A stretch of 64,000 nt of DNA, from NCBI RefSeq assembly GCF_005871205.1, contig NZ_SWKM01000015.1:419005-483004 (forward strand), written 5' to 3'. The translations under genes were made by a program, and so were the position numbers. This DNA comes from Marinobacter alexandrii. GTDB lineage: Bacteria; Pseudomonadota; Gammaproteobacteria; Pseudomonadales; Oleiphilaceae. The notes beneath the pieces were generated by a model. That model ran no database searches. It saw only the letters and a list, made by a program, of their open reading frames with translations, and had not been told where the DNA came from. Below, piece by piece: positions 9,677 to 20,554 of this stretch; position 1 is the stretch's first letter, and each line of letters begins with the position of its first letter.

Positions 9677-10211
9677 CCGGCGTGCTCTGTCGTTTGTCTA
9701 CGGCCTGACAGACTCTAGTCAGAAGCCGGAGCGGCAGAAGTATACCGACACTATTCGAGAGTTTGAACGCCGCATGCCCAATCACTATCGGGCAACGGCG
9801 GAGAAAATGCTCCCGGGGCCCCAGGACAGACCGATGACGGCTGCACCCTGCTTCCGGGAGAGTATTAAAACCGTACGGAAAACCGACGGGCGACATCGCG
9901 AAGAATCATTGCCACCCAGGGCCGGGCCGTCCAGCTTACGAATACGACGTGAGACCCAGGCACCTGAGTGAACCTGAAAACGGATTATATGCGTCAACAG
10001 ACATCAACTTTATACGACCTCTCGCTGCCCACAGGTGGCCAGACTGTCGGTGGTCTAAGACCAATAGGATCGCACCCCATAAGGGTCTGATTCGTCTGGC
10101 CGCCGGTATGCTCTTGATGTAGAAGAGCCCCGCGGCACGCACATCCTGCTTCGCTGATACGACCCCTCATGGTTTTCTGTCAAAATTAAACGACAGGAAC
10201 TTCTTCTTTCC
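9677..10211 (+). promoter_or_regulatory. Long rne 5' leader
   Basis: About 530 bases without a gene separate the rluC promoter region from rne. E. coli rne has a structured leader of about 360 nucleotides through which RNase E cleaves and autoregulates its own mRNA. This gap plausibly plays the same role. It holds GC-rich stem candidates, for example around 9805-9830 and 10030-10110. I see no ORF with coding character. Confidence 0.5.
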
Positions 10212-13200
10212 ATGAAAAGAATGCTCATCAATGCAACTCATCCCGAAGAGTTGCGCGTCGCACTGGTCGACGGCCAGCGTCTGTTCGACCTTGATATCGA
10301 ATCCAGTTCCCGCGAGCAGAAAAAAGCCAACATCTACAAGGGCCGCATTACCCGCGTTGAGCCCAGTCTTGAGGCCGCCTTTGTCGACTTCGGCGCCGAG
10401 CGCCACGGCTTTCTGCCCCTGAAGGAAATCTCCAAAGAGTACTTCAAGAAATCACCCGGCCAGATCGAAGGCAAGGTCAACATCAAGGACGTGGTCGCCG
10501 AAGGCCAGGAAGTCATCGTCCAGGTTGATAAGGAAGAGCGCGGCAACAAAGGCGCTGCCCTGACCACCTTCATCTCCCTTGCCGGACGCTACCTGGTTTT
10601 GATGCCCAACAACGCCCGCGCCGGAGGTATTTCCCGTCGCATCGAAGGCGAAGAGCGGGCTCAGCTCAAGGAAGCCATGAACGACGTTCAGGTGCCCAAG
10701 TCCATGGGCATCATCGTGCGTACCGCCGGCATTGGCCGCAACTCCGAAGAACTTCAGTGGGATCTCGACTACCTGGTGCAGTTCTGGGAAGCCATCACCC
10801 AAGCCGCCGGCGAACGTAAAGCCCCCTTCCTGATTCACCAGGAAAGCAACGTGATCATCCGCGCCGTGCGCGACTACCTCCGTCAGGACATCGGCGAAGT
10901 GCTGATCGACTCCAACAGTGTTTACGAGGACGTTCTGAACTTCGTCCGCGCTGTGATGCCCACGTTCGAGAACAAGATCAAGCTGTACAAGGATGAAATC
11001 CCACTGTTCAGCCGCTACCAGATCGAAGGCCAGATCGAGACTGCTTTCCAGCGTGAAGTGAAGCTGCCATCCGGCGGCTCCATCGTCATCGATCCGACCG
11101 AAGCCCTGGTGTCCATCGACATCAACTCCTCCCGCGCTACCAAGGGTCACGACATTGAGGAGACCGCACTGCAGACCAACCTGGAAGCGGCGGAAGAAAT
11201 CGCCCGTCAGTTGCGCCTGCGTGATATGGGAGGCCTGATCGTTATCGACTTCATCGACATGACACCGGCCAAGCACCAGCGTGAAGTTGAACAAAAGATC
11301 CGCGAAGCTCTGGAAATTGACCGCGCCCGAGTTCAGGTCGGCAAGATCTCCCGCTTTGGCCTGCTCGAGATGTCCCGCCAGCGCCTGCGCCCCTCTCTGG
11401 GCGAGACCCGCAGCGAAGTCTGCCCTCGCTGTGAAGGCCAGGGCACGATTCGTGGCATCGAGTCGCTGGCACTGAGCATCATGCGCCTGATTTACGAAGA
11501 GTCCTCCAAGGAGAAGACCGGCGAAGTTCGTGCCGTGGTTCCCGTTTCCGTGGCGACCTTCCTGCTGAACGAAAAGCGCAAGCAGCTGGCCGATATCGAA
11601 GCGGACCAGGAAGTGAGCGTGGTTGTGGTACCCGTTCCGCACATGGAAACACCGCATTTTGAAATTCTGAGAATGCGCCAGGACGAGACCACACCTGAGC
11701 ACGTTTCCAGCCACCAGGTGGCCCAGGAATACAGCGTGCGTGAGGAAGAGGTATTCGAGGCACCGGCTCCTGAGCGCCCGGCTCGCGAACAGGCCGCCGT
11801 TAAGGCCATTCGCCCGAGTGCACCGGCCCCCACCTCGGCCGCGAAAGCAGTCGAGGCGCCAGAACAGGAAGAAGGCCTGTTCCGCCGTCTGGGTCGCAAG
11901 ATCGCCGGCTTCTTCAGCGATGAAGAAGCTCAGACCGAAGAGAGCCGCGACAAGAACAAGGCTGCCCGTGAAGACCGCCGCAACCAGGGTCGCCAGGACC
12001 GTCGCAAATCCCGCGTAGCCCGCGATGATCAACGCGCTGGTGGCAACCGCAGCGGCAGTGATCGTCGCCAGGGCGGCCAGCAAGGCCGCGGTGACGACAA
12101 CCGTGGACGCGGGCGCAACCGCGGCGACGACCAGAACCGCAACGCCCAGAAACGCCCGGCAGCCGACAAGAGCGTCGAGAGCAAAGGTGCTGATAACCGT
12201 GGCGGCGACAACAAAGGTGGTGATGGCCGCAGGGACAATCAAAACCGTGGTCGTGGCCAGGGTCGCAACAAGCCCCAGCGCGAGCAGAAGGAAGCGCAGG
12301 AGCAGAAGGACCAGACGGACCAGAAGGTCCAACAGGATACTGGCAAGAAACCAGCCAGCGCTGACAAAGGCGGTTCGGCCGACAAAGGTGGTTCAGCCGA
12401 AAAAGGCCGTAAGCCCCGTCGTCAACGTGGTCGCGATGGCTCGCCGTCCGACACTCCAACCTCTACTCCGGCCGATCGCAAGACTTCACGCAGCGAAAAG
12501 CACCAGAAGGACACCCAGCCTGAGCAAACGGCCGATACTGGCAAGCAGGATGTAAGGGCTGCCGAAGGTCGCCAAAAGCCGCGCGAGAAAGTAGCACCGG
12601 AGAAGGCGGCCGACAACAAGCCGGCCCAGGATACCGGCGCACCGACGCAGGCCAAAGCTGAGCCCAAAACAGAAGCCAAGACCGAAGCCAAGCCAGAGAC
12701 CAAGGGCGAGACAGCGAAGCCCTCAGCGAAAGCGGAGAGCACTCAGCCGGCCAAGGCAAAAAGCACTCCGGAGCCGAAGGCTGCGGATAAGCCCGAGACC
12801 AAGGCGGAAGCCAAGGCCGAGTCAGCCCAAGAAGCTCCGGTGAAGCGGGCCAAGCCAGCCAAGGCTGACGAGCAAGCCAACACCGCCGCAGCCGCAGACA
12901 GCAAAGAAGCCGACAAGCCGGCGGCGAAGGCCGACACAGCCAAGCCGTCGCCAAGCCCGGAAGCCAAACCTGCCGCAGAAGAAAAGCCGGCAGCAGAGGC
13001 CGAGACCATTGAGCAGAAGCCGGCCCCGCAGAAGGCCGCCCAGGAAACTGGCGCGGACCAGAAAGCAACTGAGCAGACAACTCCTGAGCAGAAGACTCCT
13101 GAGCAGAAGACTCCGGAGCAGAAGGCTCCGGAGCAGAAAGCGCCCCGGCAAGAAGCGGCTGAAGAGAAGAAGCCTGAGCAGTCAGGGCCAGAGCAAAAGC

Positions 13201-13544
13201 CAGCCAAGGCAAAAGCGCCTGAGCAAGAGGCCGCTAAGGCAGCCCCGGCAGAGCCGAAGGCGCCCGCTCAGAAGGAAACGGCTGCCAAGGCACCCGAGCA
13301 GAAGGTTGCTGAAGCCAAACCCGCAGAGAAGGCTCCGGAGCCGAAGCCTGCGGCAGCAGAATCCAAGCCAGAAACCGCCAAGCCTGCCTCTTCAGTAGCA
13401 GCGGCAGATCAGGAAAAGGCCGCAGCCGAGTCCAAGCCGGCCGTTGAAGTTCCGGTGACACCGGGCCGCGCCTACAATGATCCGAGAGAAGTCCGTAAGC
13501 GCCAACGCGCTGCGGAAGAGGCCAAGAAAGCCGGGAGTAATTAA
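10212..13544 (+). CDS. rne: Ribonuclease E
   Basis: This essential endoribonuclease initiates mRNA decay and processes rRNA and tRNA. The 1110-residue protein starts [21 protein letters not shown]. The S1 domain covers about residues 35-120, the DNase I-like catalytic core has the metal residues in [12 protein letters not shown] and IVIDFIDM, and the Zn-link is CPRCEGQG (around residue 405). After residue 510 it becomes a low-complexity scaffold: an arginine-rich RNA-binding stretch, then about 400 residues of Lys/Ala/Glu/Pro repeats. The tail differs strongly between species. The final segment [16 protein letters not shown] resembles C-terminal degradosome motifs in related genera. Confidence 0.96.
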   Translation: MKRMLINATHPEELRVALVDGQRLFDLDIESSSREQKKANIYKGRITRVEPSLEAAFVDFGAERHGFLPLKEISKEYFKKSPGQIEGKVNIKDVVAEGQEVIVQVDKEERGNKGAALTTFISLAGRYLVLMPNNARAGGISRRIEGEERAQLKEAMNDVQVPKSMGIIVRTAGIGRNSEELQWDLDYLVQFWEAITQAAGERKAPFLIHQESNVIIRAVRDYLRQDIGEVLIDSNSVYEDVLNFVRAVMPTFENKIKLYKDEIPLFSRYQIEGQIETAFQREVKLPSGGSIVIDPTEALVSIDINSSRATKGHDIEETALQTNLEAAEEIARQLRLRDMGGLIVIDFIDMTPAKHQREVEQKIREALEIDRARVQVGKISRFGLLEMSRQRLRPSLGETRSEVCPRCEGQGTIRGIESLALSIMRLIYEESSKEKTGEVRAVVPVSVATFLLNEKRKQLADIEADQEVSVVVVPVPHMETPHFEILRMRQDETTPEHVSSHQVAQEYSVREEEVFEAPAPERPAREQAAVKAIRPSAPAPTSAAKAVEAPEQEEGLFRRLGRKIAGFFSDEEAQTEESRDKNKAAREDRRNQGRQDRRKSRVARDDQRAGGNRSGSDRRQGGQQGRGDDNRGRGRNRGDDQNRNAQKRPAADKSVESKGADNRGGDNKGGDGRRDNQNRGRGQGRNKPQREQKEAQEQKDQTDQKVQQDTGKKPASADKGGSADKGGSAEKGRKPRRQRGRDGSPSDTPTSTPADRKTSRSEKHQKDTQPEQTADTGKQDVRAAEGRQKPREKVAPEKAADNKPAQDTGAPTQAKAEPKTEAKTEAKPETKGETAKPSAKAESTQPAKAKSTPEPKAADKPETKAEAKAESAQEAPVKRAKPAKADEQANTAAAADSKEADKPAAKADTAKPSPSPEAKPAAEEKPAAEAETIEQKPAPQKAAQETGADQKATEQTTPEQKTPEQKTPEQKAPEQKAPRQEAAEEKKPEQSGPEQKPAKAKAPEQEAAKAAPAEPKAPAQKETAAKAPEQKVAEAKPAEKAPEPKPAAAESKPETAKPASSVAAADQEKAAAESKPAVEVPVTPGRAYNDPREVRKRQRAAEEAKKAGSN
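13068..13143 (+). repeat. 15-bp tandem repeat in the rne tail
   Basis: Five degenerate copies of a 15-base unit encode a pentapeptide of the type [10 protein letters not shown] in the disordered scaffold of RNase E. Such in-frame repeats can vary in copy number between strains without a frameshift. Confidence 0.75.
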
Positions 13545-13547
13545 AGA

Positions 13548-14090
13548 ATGCTATCCAATTCCGACATTGATGCGCTGGAAGACATCCTGTTTGCCGAGCC
13601 CTGGGGCGAAGACGCCCTGGACTTCTTCGGCTTCCATGGCGTTGTCTGCGCCAGCGTGGTCGGCCCGGCAGAACTGAGCGCGGAAGAAATTTTCCGCCTC
13701 GCCACTGGCGTCCAGACGGTGCCAGATAGCGGAGTTCCGGAAGTCTTCCGTCGCTGCGTTCAGCAATTGGCTTCGGCCATGGCCCACGCCCTGGATATGG
13801 GCCAGGCCCTGGAACTGCCAGAACCGGAAGACGGCGACCCGATGAACGCACTGGAAAACTGGTGCGCCGGGTTTGTCGACACCTTCCTGGAGCGTGAAGA
13901 GGAATGGCTGGAAGCAGCCAGCGAGGACGAAACCGCAGATCTGCTGGTGCCGATGCTGACGCTGTCCGGGTTGTTCGAAGACGAGGATTTCCAGAACGTT
14001 CGTAACAGCGAGAAGCTGTCACGGCAAATGGCGGATGCTATTCCGGATTCTCTGACCGACCTGTATCTGCTGTTCCACGCACCGGATTAA
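13548..14090 (+). CDS. UPF0149 (YgfB/YecA) family protein
   Basis: The 180-residue acidic protein follows rne by 3 bases and is probably translated from the same mRNA. It shows the UPF0149 pattern: an N-terminal LEDILFAEPWGEDALDFFGFHGV segment (quoted here in part), a central WCAGFVDTFLE motif and acidic helices. The molecular role of this family is not firmly established. It overlaps the convergent PHP gene by 4 bases. Confidence 0.8.
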   Translation: MLSNSDIDALEDILFAEPWGEDALDFFGFHGVVCASVVGPAELSAEEIFRLATGVQTVPDSGVPEVFRRCVQQLASAMAHALDMGQALELPEPEDGDPMNALENWCAGFVDTFLEREEEWLEAASEDETADLLVPMLTLSGLFEDEDFQNVRNSEKLSRQMADAIPDSLTDLYLLFHAPD

Positions 14091-14965
14091 ACCGGTGCGG
14101 GCACGCCCACAGGAGTTTTGAAATAATGCCAGACCGGCTCAAGCCCGTCTGGCATTTTCATTATGCGGCCCAGCTCACACCAGGCAGGTCCCGGGAAATG
14201 GAAGTCACTACCTTGGGATGCCAGCAATTGCTCACGGCGGCACAACTCCACCAGAAAGCCCAGATCGCCACTGGACTGGCCTGAGGTTGAAACCTCGATA
14301 GCTCGTCCACCCGCACGCCGAAAATCGGCGGTAAGGTCCCGCAACTTGGTGGCGGTAAGCTGGTACTTACGCGGGTGCGCTAGCACCGCAATCCCACCGG
14401 CATCATTAATCCACTGGACTACTTCGGATAACTCCGGCCAGTAGGCCTTGACGTCACCGGGTTTCCCGCTACCCAAATGGCGCTTGAACGCCTGGGCGGT
14501 ATTGCTGACCACGCCATCCTGCACCAGAATCTGAGCAAAATGGGGCCGGCCAGGCACATCACCACCTGATGCGGCAGTCGCCCGCTCCAACAGATCGGGT
14601 ACCTTCAGCTTGCCCAGGCGATCGGCAATCATCCGCGCCCTCGCCCACCGGTTTTCATTCTGTTGCTCGAGCGCTTGCTGGAACGCCGGGTTTTCAGGAT
14701 CAAAATCCAGACCAACCACATGAATAGTGCGACTCTTCCACAGGCAGGACAGCTCGATACCGGGAATGATCACCAAACCCTGCTCGGCGGCAGCGCTGCG
14801 AGCCTCATCCAAGCCTGCAATGGTATCGTGGTCAGTCAGCGCCAGATGGGTCACGCCCCGTTCAGCTGCCCGGCTCACCAAGTCAGTCGGTGTCAGGGCG
14901 CCGTCAGAGGCGGTGCTGTGGCAGTGCAGATCGATGCACAAATCAAGGTCTTGCGGTATAGTCAC
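14087..14965 (-). CDS. PHP-domain phosphoesterase, YciV/RNase AM-like
   Basis: The 292-residue protein has PHP metal motifs DLHCHSTASDG (residues 11-21), ALTDHDTIAG, GIELSC, and a C-terminal SDFHFPG. E. coli YciV (Rnm) is a 5'-3' exoribonuclease that trims 5S, 16S and 23S rRNA 5' ends; relatives hydrolyse 3',5'-nucleotide bisphosphates. I chose the GTG at 14965, preceded by CAGGA. The longer reading to 15073 has no family similarity in its extra residues. A yciI homologue lies immediately divergent. Confidence 0.87.
   Translation of the reverse strand: MTIPQDLDLCIDLHCHSTASDGALTPTDLVSRAAERGVTHLALTDHDTIAGLDEARSAAAEQGLVIIPGIELSCLWKSRTIHVVGLDFDPENPAFQQALEQQNENRWARARMIADRLGKLKVPDLLERATAASGGDVPGRPHFAQILVQDGVVSNTAQAFKRHLGSGKPGDVKAYWPELSEVVQWINDAGGIAVLAHPRKYQLTATKLRDLTADFRRAGGRAIEVSTSGQSSGDLGFLVELCRREQLLASQGSDFHFPGPAWCELGRIMKMPDGLEPVWHYFKTPVGVPAPV
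14125..14160 (+). terminator. rne-operon terminator inside the convergent gene
   Basis: A perfect 10-bp stem (AATGCCAGAC against GTCTGGCATT, 14125-14134 with 14147-14156) is followed by TTCATT. It lies about 35 bases after the UPF0149 stop, within the 3' coding end of the opposite-strand PHP gene. Confidence 0.65.
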
Positions 14966-15085
14966 TAAAAATCCTGAATCAGGTGGTTGGCAAAGGCGCC
15001 AGTTTGACGACCAGTGTACCAGCCATGCCCTGATCGTGTGACAGATCTTGTTGCCAGACGAACTGGCAACCAACCGGAGAGCGGT

Positions 15086-15385
15086 ATGTATTACGCCATT
15101 ATCAGCGAAGACGTCGAAAACAGCCTACCCATGCGCCAATCCGCGCGGCCTGCGCACCTTGAGCGCCTGCACGCACTGAAAGCCGAAGGTCGCCTGCTGG
15201 TGGCTGGCCCCCATCCGGCCATCGATACCCCGGATCCCGGTGAAGCCGGCTTCACCGGCAGCCTGGTGGTCGCAGAATTTGATTCGCTCGAGGCCGCTCA
15301 GGCCTGGGCCGACGCCGACCCCTACATCGAAGCTGGGGTCTATCAGAAGGTCGTGGTCAAACCGTTCAAAGCCGTGCTGCCTTAG
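15086..15385 (+). CDS. YciI-like protein
   Basis: A 99-residue ferredoxin-like alpha/beta protein starts [13 protein letters not shown] and has the family [15 protein letters not shown] and AWADADPY motifs. The conserved His/Asp pair suggests an enzyme-like pocket, but no function is proven. The ATG at 15086 follows GGAGAGCGG, a good ribosome-binding site. Confidence 0.9.
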   Translation: MYYAIISEDVENSLPMRQSARPAHLERLHALKAEGRLLVAGPHPAIDTPDPGEAGFTGSLVVAEFDSLEAAQAWADADPYIEAGVYQKVVVKPFKAVLP

Positions 15386-15510
15386 GCGCCGGACCCCATT
15401 GCATGAGTTTATTGTAATGCGGGCCCGCTTGAACGACCGACTATCTATGACAGAATTGCGGCTTTGAACAATGACAGCAATTTAATCGTCTAACTCAGGG
15501 ATCGTATCCA

Positions 15511-16182
15511 GTGACGCCTTTCCGTCTCCTTATCAGTCTACTTTTCGTTGTGTCCTCTGTGGCTGTGGCTCAGGCCAAAACCGTCTGGGTTGACGACCAG
15601 CTTTACCTGCCGGTTCGGGCCGGCGCCGGTACCCAGTTTCGAATTATCGAAAATGCGGTTCCCAGCGGCACCCCTTTGGAGGTGCTGGAAACCACCGATT
15701 CCGGTTATACCCGGGTTCGCACTCCGAAAGGCACGGAAGGCTGGGTTTCCAGCCAGTACTTGAGCGACTCCCCTATTGCCGCTGATCGCCTGAAGCGAGC
15801 CAACCGCGAACTGGAGCAAGCCCGCAGTGAGCTGTCCCAGGTGAAGCAACAGCTGTCCGAGACCACTCAGCAGCGTAATGCTCTGGAAAATGCTGAAGCA
15901 TCCCTGTCAGAGCGCTCAGAAACACTTCAGGAAGAACTCCAGCGAATCAAGAGCATTGCCGCGGACTCCATCAACCTGGAGCGCCGCAACCGTGAGCTAA
16001 GGGAAGAGAACCAGAAAATCCGCAACGATCTCGAAGTACTGACCGCTGAAAACGAGCGACTGGAAGCCAGCAAGGAATCCGATTTCATGCTATTGGGCGC
16101 CGGACTGGTGCTTGGTGGCGTGCTGTTGGCGCTGATCATTCCGATGCTGAAACCAACAAGAAAAACCGACAACTGGGCCTGA
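15511..16182 (+). CDS. SH3b-domain, coiled-coil membrane protein (TIGR04211/YgiM-like)
   Basis: The 223-residue protein has a signal peptide (about 1-22, ending AVAQA), a bacterial SH3 domain (about 25-85, with WVSSQYL), a long coiled coil (about 90-190), and a C-terminal transmembrane helix (about 193-213) followed by a short basic tail. This layout matches the TIGR04211 family, with a periplasmic SH3b domain that may bind peptidoglycan. The start is the GTG at 15511 after CAGGGA. It lies 4 bases before the PilZ gene. Confidence 0.88.
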   Translation: MTPFRLLISLLFVVSSVAVAQAKTVWVDDQLYLPVRAGAGTQFRIIENAVPSGTPLEVLETTDSGYTRVRTPKGTEGWVSSQYLSDSPIAADRLKRANRELEQARSELSQVKQQLSETTQQRNALENAEASLSERSETLQEELQRIKSIAADSINLERRNRELREENQKIRNDLEVLTAENERLEASKESDFMLLGAGLVLGGVLLALIIPMLKPTRKTDNWA

Positions 16183-16186
16183 TACC

Positions 16187-16477
16187 ATGAAGGATTATTC
16201 GGAAAAGCGCGATTTTCACCGCATGCAGGTGAACTCGGAAATCGAGATTACCGACAGTCAGGGCAACCGCTTTAAAGGCGTCTGCCGTGACCTCAGTGCG
16301 GCCGGTATGCAAATCTACGTTGAACAGGAAGTAGCGACCGGCGAAGAGCTGCAGACCGTGCTGCACCCCAGTAGCGACCAGTTTCCGCCACTGGAAACGG
16401 TGTGCGAGGTGATTCGATGCGAGCCGAACGGTAACGGGTTCCTGCTGGGAACGAATATCAGCGAAGTCACACGTTAA
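16187..16477 (+). CDS. PilZ-domain protein
   Basis: A 96-residue single PilZ domain begins KRDFHRMQVN, matching the RxxxR-type c-di-GMP motif in weakened form, followed by CRDLSAAGMQI for the DxSxxG motif. It is likely a c-di-GMP sensor or adaptor. It is tightly coupled to the SH3b gene, suggesting signalling to the cell envelope. A strong terminator follows. Confidence 0.87.
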   Translation: MKDYSEKRDFHRMQVNSEIEITDSQGNRFKGVCRDLSAAGMQIYVEQEVATGEELQTVLHPSSDQFPPLETVCEVIRCEPNGNGFLLGTNISEVTR

Positions 16478-16513
16478 ACGATCACTCGCTGACCAAGTGT
16501 CATCTGCAGAACG

Positions 16514-16543
16514 AAAAACGGCGGCCAGTGGCCGCCGTTTTTG
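16514..16543. terminator. Bidirectional intrinsic terminator
   Basis: A near-perfect stem of ACGGCGGCC and GGCCGCCGT is flanked by A-runs and T-runs on the two sides. It can therefore end both the PilZ operon and the leftward transcription beyond rraA. Confidence 0.85.
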
Positions 16544-16586
16544 TGTCTCTGGCCCACGAATGGGATGAGGACTAAGGGGTAACGCC

Positions 16587-17066
16587 TCAGACCAGAGGCT
16601 TCTTGGAGACGATAATGCCGTTGTTGTCGGCGTAGACATAGTCGCCCGGACGGAAAGTCACGCCGCCGAAGGTCACCGGCACATTCAGGTCACCCAGACC
16701 GCGCTTCTCACTCTTGCGCGGATGCGTGCCCAGCGCCTGAACACCCAGCGCAGTGTTACCAATCTCATCAACATCACGCACACAGCCGTAGATAATCAGA
16801 CCGGCCCAGCCATTGCTGGCGGCCTTCTCCGCCAGCATGTCACCCAGCAGCGCGTGGCGCTTTGAAGCACCACCGTCCACCACCATAACGCGGCCATTGC
16901 CCGGCAGGCCCACCTGTTCCTTGACCACGGAGTTGTCCTCGAAGCACTTCACGGTGACGATTTCGCCACCGAATGCCCTGTTGCCACCGTAGTTGTTGAA
17001 ACCCGGCTCGACGACTTCAACTTCCGGGAACTCGTCACAGAGGTCCGGGGTAATGATATCTGCCAC
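16587..17066 (-). CDS. rraA: RraA-type regulator of ribonuclease activity
   Basis: The 159-residue protein has [10 protein letters not shown] at its N-terminus and the ring-forming core GDMLAEKA and [12 protein letters not shown]. RraA binds RNase E and inhibits it; family members also act as HMG/oxaloacetate aldolases. I used the GTG at 17066, which follows AAGGAGAG. It is 29 bases downstream of ppsA and likely in its transcript. Confidence 0.9.
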   Translation of the reverse strand: MADIITPDLCDEFPEVEVVEPGFNNYGGNRAFGGEIVTVKCFEDNSVVKEQVGLPGNGRVMVVDGGASKRHALLGDMLAEKAASNGWAGLIIYGCVRDVDEIGNTALGVQALGTHPRKSEKRGLGDLNVPVTFGGVTFRPGDYVYADNNGIIVSKKPLV

Positions 17067-17095
17067 TGTTTGCTCTCCTTTTCCTGAAATAGATC

Positions 17096-19468
17096 TCAGT
17101 CGATTTTTTCGTCGGCCAGGAAGAACCAGGTATCCAGAACCGAATCCGGGTTCAGGGACACCGTGTCGATGCCCTGGTCCATCAGCCACTTGGCCAGATC
17201 CGGATGATCCGACGGTCCCTGGCCACAGATACCGATGTATTTGTCGGCTTTCTTACAGGCCTGGATCGCATTCGAGAGCAGCGCCTTCACCGCATCGTTA
17301 CGCTCATCAAACAGGTGCGCAATGATGCCGGAATCCCGGTCGAGGCCCAGGGTGAGCTGAGTCAGGTCGTTGGAGCCAATAGAGAAGCCATCAAAGTGCT
17401 CAAGGAACTGATCCGCCAGCAGCGCGTTGGCCGGCAGCTCGCACATCATGATGACGCGCAGGCCGTTCTCGCCACGCTTGAGGCCGTTTTCAGCCAGCAG
17501 GTTAACCACCTGCTCGGCTTCGCCCACGGTGCGCACGAACGGCACCATGACTTCCACGTTGGTGAGGCCCATTTCGTTACGCACCTTCTTCAGCGCGCGA
17601 CACTCCAGCTCGAAACAGTCCCGGAAGGTTTCTGAAATGTAGCGGGACGCGCCACGGAAGCCGAGCATCGGGTTTTCTTCATCCGGCTCATAAAGCGTGC
17701 CGCCAATCAGGTTGGCGTACTCATTGGATTTGAAGTCCGACAGGCGCACGATCACTTTCTTGGGCGCAAAAGCGGCTGCCAGGGTGGAGATACCCTCAAC
17801 CAGCTTATCGACGTAAAAATCGACCGGCGAGCTGTAACCGGAAATACGCTTCTCAACGGTCTGCTTGATGTCGCGAGGCAAGCCGTCAAAGTTCAGCAAC
17901 GCCTTGGGATGCACGCCAATCATGCGGTTGATGATGAACTCAAGCCGGGCCAAGCCCACGCCTTCGTTCGGCAGCGACTGGAAGTCAAAGGCGCGGTCCG
18001 GGTTGCCCACGTTCATCATGATCTTGAACGGAATGTTAGGCATGGAGTCTACGGTGTTCTCGCGCAGCTCGAAGTCCAACGCGCCCTCGTAGATCATGCC
18101 GGTATCGCCCTCGGCGCAGGAGACGGTCACTTCCTGACCGTCCTTCAGCAGCTCGGTGGCATCGCCACAGCCAACCACGGCCGGAATACCCAGCTCCCGG
18201 GCGATAATCGCCGCGTGGCAGGTACGGCCACCGCGATCGGTGACAATCGCTGCCGCGCGCTTCATGACCGGCTCCCAATCCGGGTCGGTCATGTCGGTAA
18301 CCAGCACGTCACCGGCCTGCACACGATCCATCTCTTTGATGCTGGTAATGATCTTCACCGGGCCGCTGCCGATCTTGTGGCCGATACTGCGGCCTTCCAC
18401 CAGCACCTTGCCGGTTTCGTTCAGCAAATAGCGCTCCATGACGTTGGCGGAGGCGCGGCTCTTCACCGTTTCCGGGCGGGCCTGCACGATGTAAATCCGG
18501 CCGTCGTCGCCGTCTTTGGCCCACTCAATGTCCATCGGGCGCTGATAGTGCTTCTCGATGATCATGGCCTGCTTGGCCAGCTCTTCAACTTCCGCGTCGG
18601 TGATGCAGAAGCGGTTGCGGTCTTCCTGCTCTACCTTGACGGTTTCGACGAACTCGCCCGTGTCCGCAGCGGTGTTGTAGACCATCTTGATGGCCTTGCT
18701 GCCGAGGTTGCGGCGCAGTACTGCCGGCCGGCCGCCTTCCAGAGTCGGCTTGTGAACGTAGAATTCGTCCGGGTTAACGGCGCCCTGCACCACGGTCTCG
18801 CCCAGGCCGTAGGAGGCCGTCACAAAGACCACATCGCGGAAGCCGGATTCGGTGTCCAGGGTAAACATAACGCCACTGGCGGCGGTTTCACTGCGCACCA
18901 TTTTCTGGATACCGGCGGACAGTGCCACCAGCTTATGATCAAAGCCGTGGTGGACGCGGTAGGAAATGGCGCGGTCGTTAAACAGGGAGGCAAACACTTC
19001 CTTCACGGAGGTGCGTACCTGCTGCAGGCCAACCACGTTCAGGAAAGTTTCCTGTTGGCCGGCAAAGGAGGCATCGGGCAGGTCTTCGGCGGTGGCAGAA
19101 GAACGCACCGCAACCGCCATGTTGTCATTGCCGGCCTGGAGGCTGGCAAAGGCGTCCGCCAGGGATTTTTCCAGCACATCCGGGAAATCGGTATCGATAA
19201 TCCACTGACGAATCTGGGCACCCACGCGGGCCAGTTCGTTCACATCGTTCACGTCCAACGCATCCAGGGCGTTGTCGATCTTGTCCTTCAGGCCGTCAGT
19301 GGCCAGGAATTCACGGTAGGCGTGTGCGGTTGTGGCGAAACCACCGGGCACGGTCACGCCTGCGTTGGCTAGATTACTGATCATTTCACCGAGAGAGGCG
19401 TTTTTGCCACCCACCCGGTCAACATCCGACATTCCCAGGTGATCAAACCAGATAATGTAATCTTCCAA
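17096..19468 (-). CDS. ppsA: Phosphoenolpyruvate synthase
   Basis: It converts pyruvate, ATP and water to PEP, AMP and phosphate in gluconeogenesis. The 790-residue protein has the ATP-grasp N-terminal domain ([10 protein letters not shown]), the phosphohistidine domain with GGRTCHAAI, and the TIM-barrel C-terminal domain with the catalytic Cys in GICGQGPSD. The start is probably the TTG at 19468, preceded by AAGGGAGA. The upstream in-frame residues to 19594 do not resemble the family. It is divergent from its regulator ppsR. Confidence 0.95.
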   Translation of the reverse strand: MEDYIIWFDHLGMSDVDRVGGKNASLGEMISNLANAGVTVPGGFATTAHAYREFLATDGLKDKIDNALDALDVNDVNELARVGAQIRQWIIDTDFPDVLEKSLADAFASLQAGNDNMAVAVRSSATAEDLPDASFAGQQETFLNVVGLQQVRTSVKEVFASLFNDRAISYRVHHGFDHKLVALSAGIQKMVRSETAASGVMFTLDTESGFRDVVFVTASYGLGETVVQGAVNPDEFYVHKPTLEGGRPAVLRRNLGSKAIKMVYNTAADTGEFVETVKVEQEDRNRFCITDAEVEELAKQAMIIEKHYQRPMDIEWAKDGDDGRIYIVQARPETVKSRASANVMERYLLNETGKVLVEGRSIGHKIGSGPVKIITSIKEMDRVQAGDVLVTDMTDPDWEPVMKRAAAIVTDRGGRTCHAAIIARELGIPAVVGCGDATELLKDGQEVTVSCAEGDTGMIYEGALDFELRENTVDSMPNIPFKIMMNVGNPDRAFDFQSLPNEGVGLARLEFIINRMIGVHPKALLNFDGLPRDIKQTVEKRISGYSSPVDFYVDKLVEGISTLAAAFAPKKVIVRLSDFKSNEYANLIGGTLYEPDEENPMLGFRGASRYISETFRDCFELECRALKKVRNEMGLTNVEVMVPFVRTVGEAEQVVNLLAENGLKRGENGLRVIMMCELPANALLADQFLEHFDGFSIGSNDLTQLTLGLDRDSGIIAHLFDERNDAVKALLSNAIQACKKADKYIGICGQGPSDHPDLAKWLMDQGIDTVSLNPDSVLDTWFFLADEKID

Positions 19469-19636
19469 AGCACGTCTCCCTTGAGTCTGTAAAGCAAAGA
19501 GCATAACCGGGCCAGCGGTATCTAGCGGTAAAAGCAGGCAATATCCACTGCGGAGTCTCGAACTTGGCGTGTATGATACTGTAACCTGCGGCAATTACCT
19601 AGGGAACCCGCCAAATACGGAACCGGACGAGACACC

Positions 19637-20452
19637 ATGAAACGTACTGCTTTCTTTATTTCCGATGGCACCGGCCTCACCGCCGAGGCGCTCGGCCACA
19701 GCCTTTTGGCCCAGTTTGAGAAAATCGATTTCGAGCGCGTGACTGTGCCTTACATCGACGATGAGGAAAAGGCCACCGAGATGGTCACCCGCATTAACAG
19801 GGCGGCGGAAATCGACGGTGCCCGGCCGCTGGTGTTCGATACCATCGTGAATCGCGACATCCGGGAAATCATCGCCACCGCGGAAGGATTCATGATCGAC
19901 ATCTTCGGCACCTTCCTCAATCCACTGGAGCAGGAACTGCAGTCCTCGTCGTCCTACACCGTGGGCAAGTCGCACTCCATCAACAACGAAGGCAGTTACG
20001 AGCGCCGCATCAACGCGGTGAACTTTGCCCTCGACAACGACGATGGCGCGCGCATCCGGCACTACGACGAAGCGGACCTGATCCTGGTGGGTGCCTCCCG
20101 AAGCGGCAAAACCCCAACCTGTCTCTATCTGGCACTGCAATACGGGGTCAAGGCGGCGAACTACCCGATCACCGAAGAGGACCTGTCAGACCAGTTGTTG
20201 CCTTCGGCCCTGCGACCCCACAAGGAAAAAATCTTCGGCCTGACCATTGAGCCGGAGCGGCTGGCGACGATTCGAAACGAGCGTCGTCCGAACTCCCGGT
20301 ACTCCTCCATGAAACAGTGCATGCACGAAATCGAGGAAATCGAACTGATGTACCGGCGCGAGCGAATCCCCTACCTCAACACCACCGCCTACTCGGTTGA
20401 GGAGATCTCGACCCGGATCATGGTGACCACGGGGCTGAAGCGCAACCGCTGA
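19637..20452 (+). CDS. ppsR: PEP synthase regulatory kinase/pyrophosphorylase
   Basis: This 271-residue DUF299 protein has the P-loop [10 protein letters not shown] near residue 155 and an N-terminal [16 protein letters not shown]. PpsR-type enzymes inactivate PEP synthase by ADP-dependent threonine phosphorylation and reactivate it by Pi-dependent pyrophosphorolysis. The divergent placement next to ppsA supports the assignment. A terminator follows within 50 bases. Confidence 0.95.
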   Translation: MKRTAFFISDGTGLTAEALGHSLLAQFEKIDFERVTVPYIDDEEKATEMVTRINRAAEIDGARPLVFDTIVNRDIREIIATAEGFMIDIFGTFLNPLEQELQSSSSYTVGKSHSINNEGSYERRINAVNFALDNDDGARIRHYDEADLILVGASRSGKTPTCLYLALQYGVKAANYPITEEDLSDQLLPSALRPHKEKIFGLTIEPERLATIRNERRPNSRYSSMKQCMHEIEEIELMYRRERIPYLNTTAYSVEEISTRIMVTTGLKRNR

Positions 20453-20494
20453 GGATCGCGCACACAAACCTGCACCATAAAAACTGCACCATAA

Positions 20495-20523
20495 AAAAAG
20501 AGGACCCGAAGGCCCTCTTTTTT
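20495..20523. terminator. Bidirectional terminator between ppsR and M16 gene
   Basis: An AAAAAGAGG..CCTCTTTTT hairpin with a CGAA loop sits between the two convergent genes and has A/T runs on both flanks. Confidence 0.88.
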
Positions 20524-20554
20524 CGTTGTGCAAGCTTAACCCACCAGCGGCGAT

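Noticed and set aside
10452..12332. 626-codon minus-strand frame opposite rne
   Set aside because: It is the reverse of the repetitive Lys/Ala/Glu codons of the RNase E tail; low complexity and no start context.
12463..13212. Several long minus frames opposite the rne tail
   Set aside because: Same shadow effect from GC-rich repeats; rne on the plus strand explains the bias.
17909..19372. 487-codon plus frame opposite ppsA
   Set aside because: Shadow of a highly biased gene; no family pattern, while ppsA is certain.
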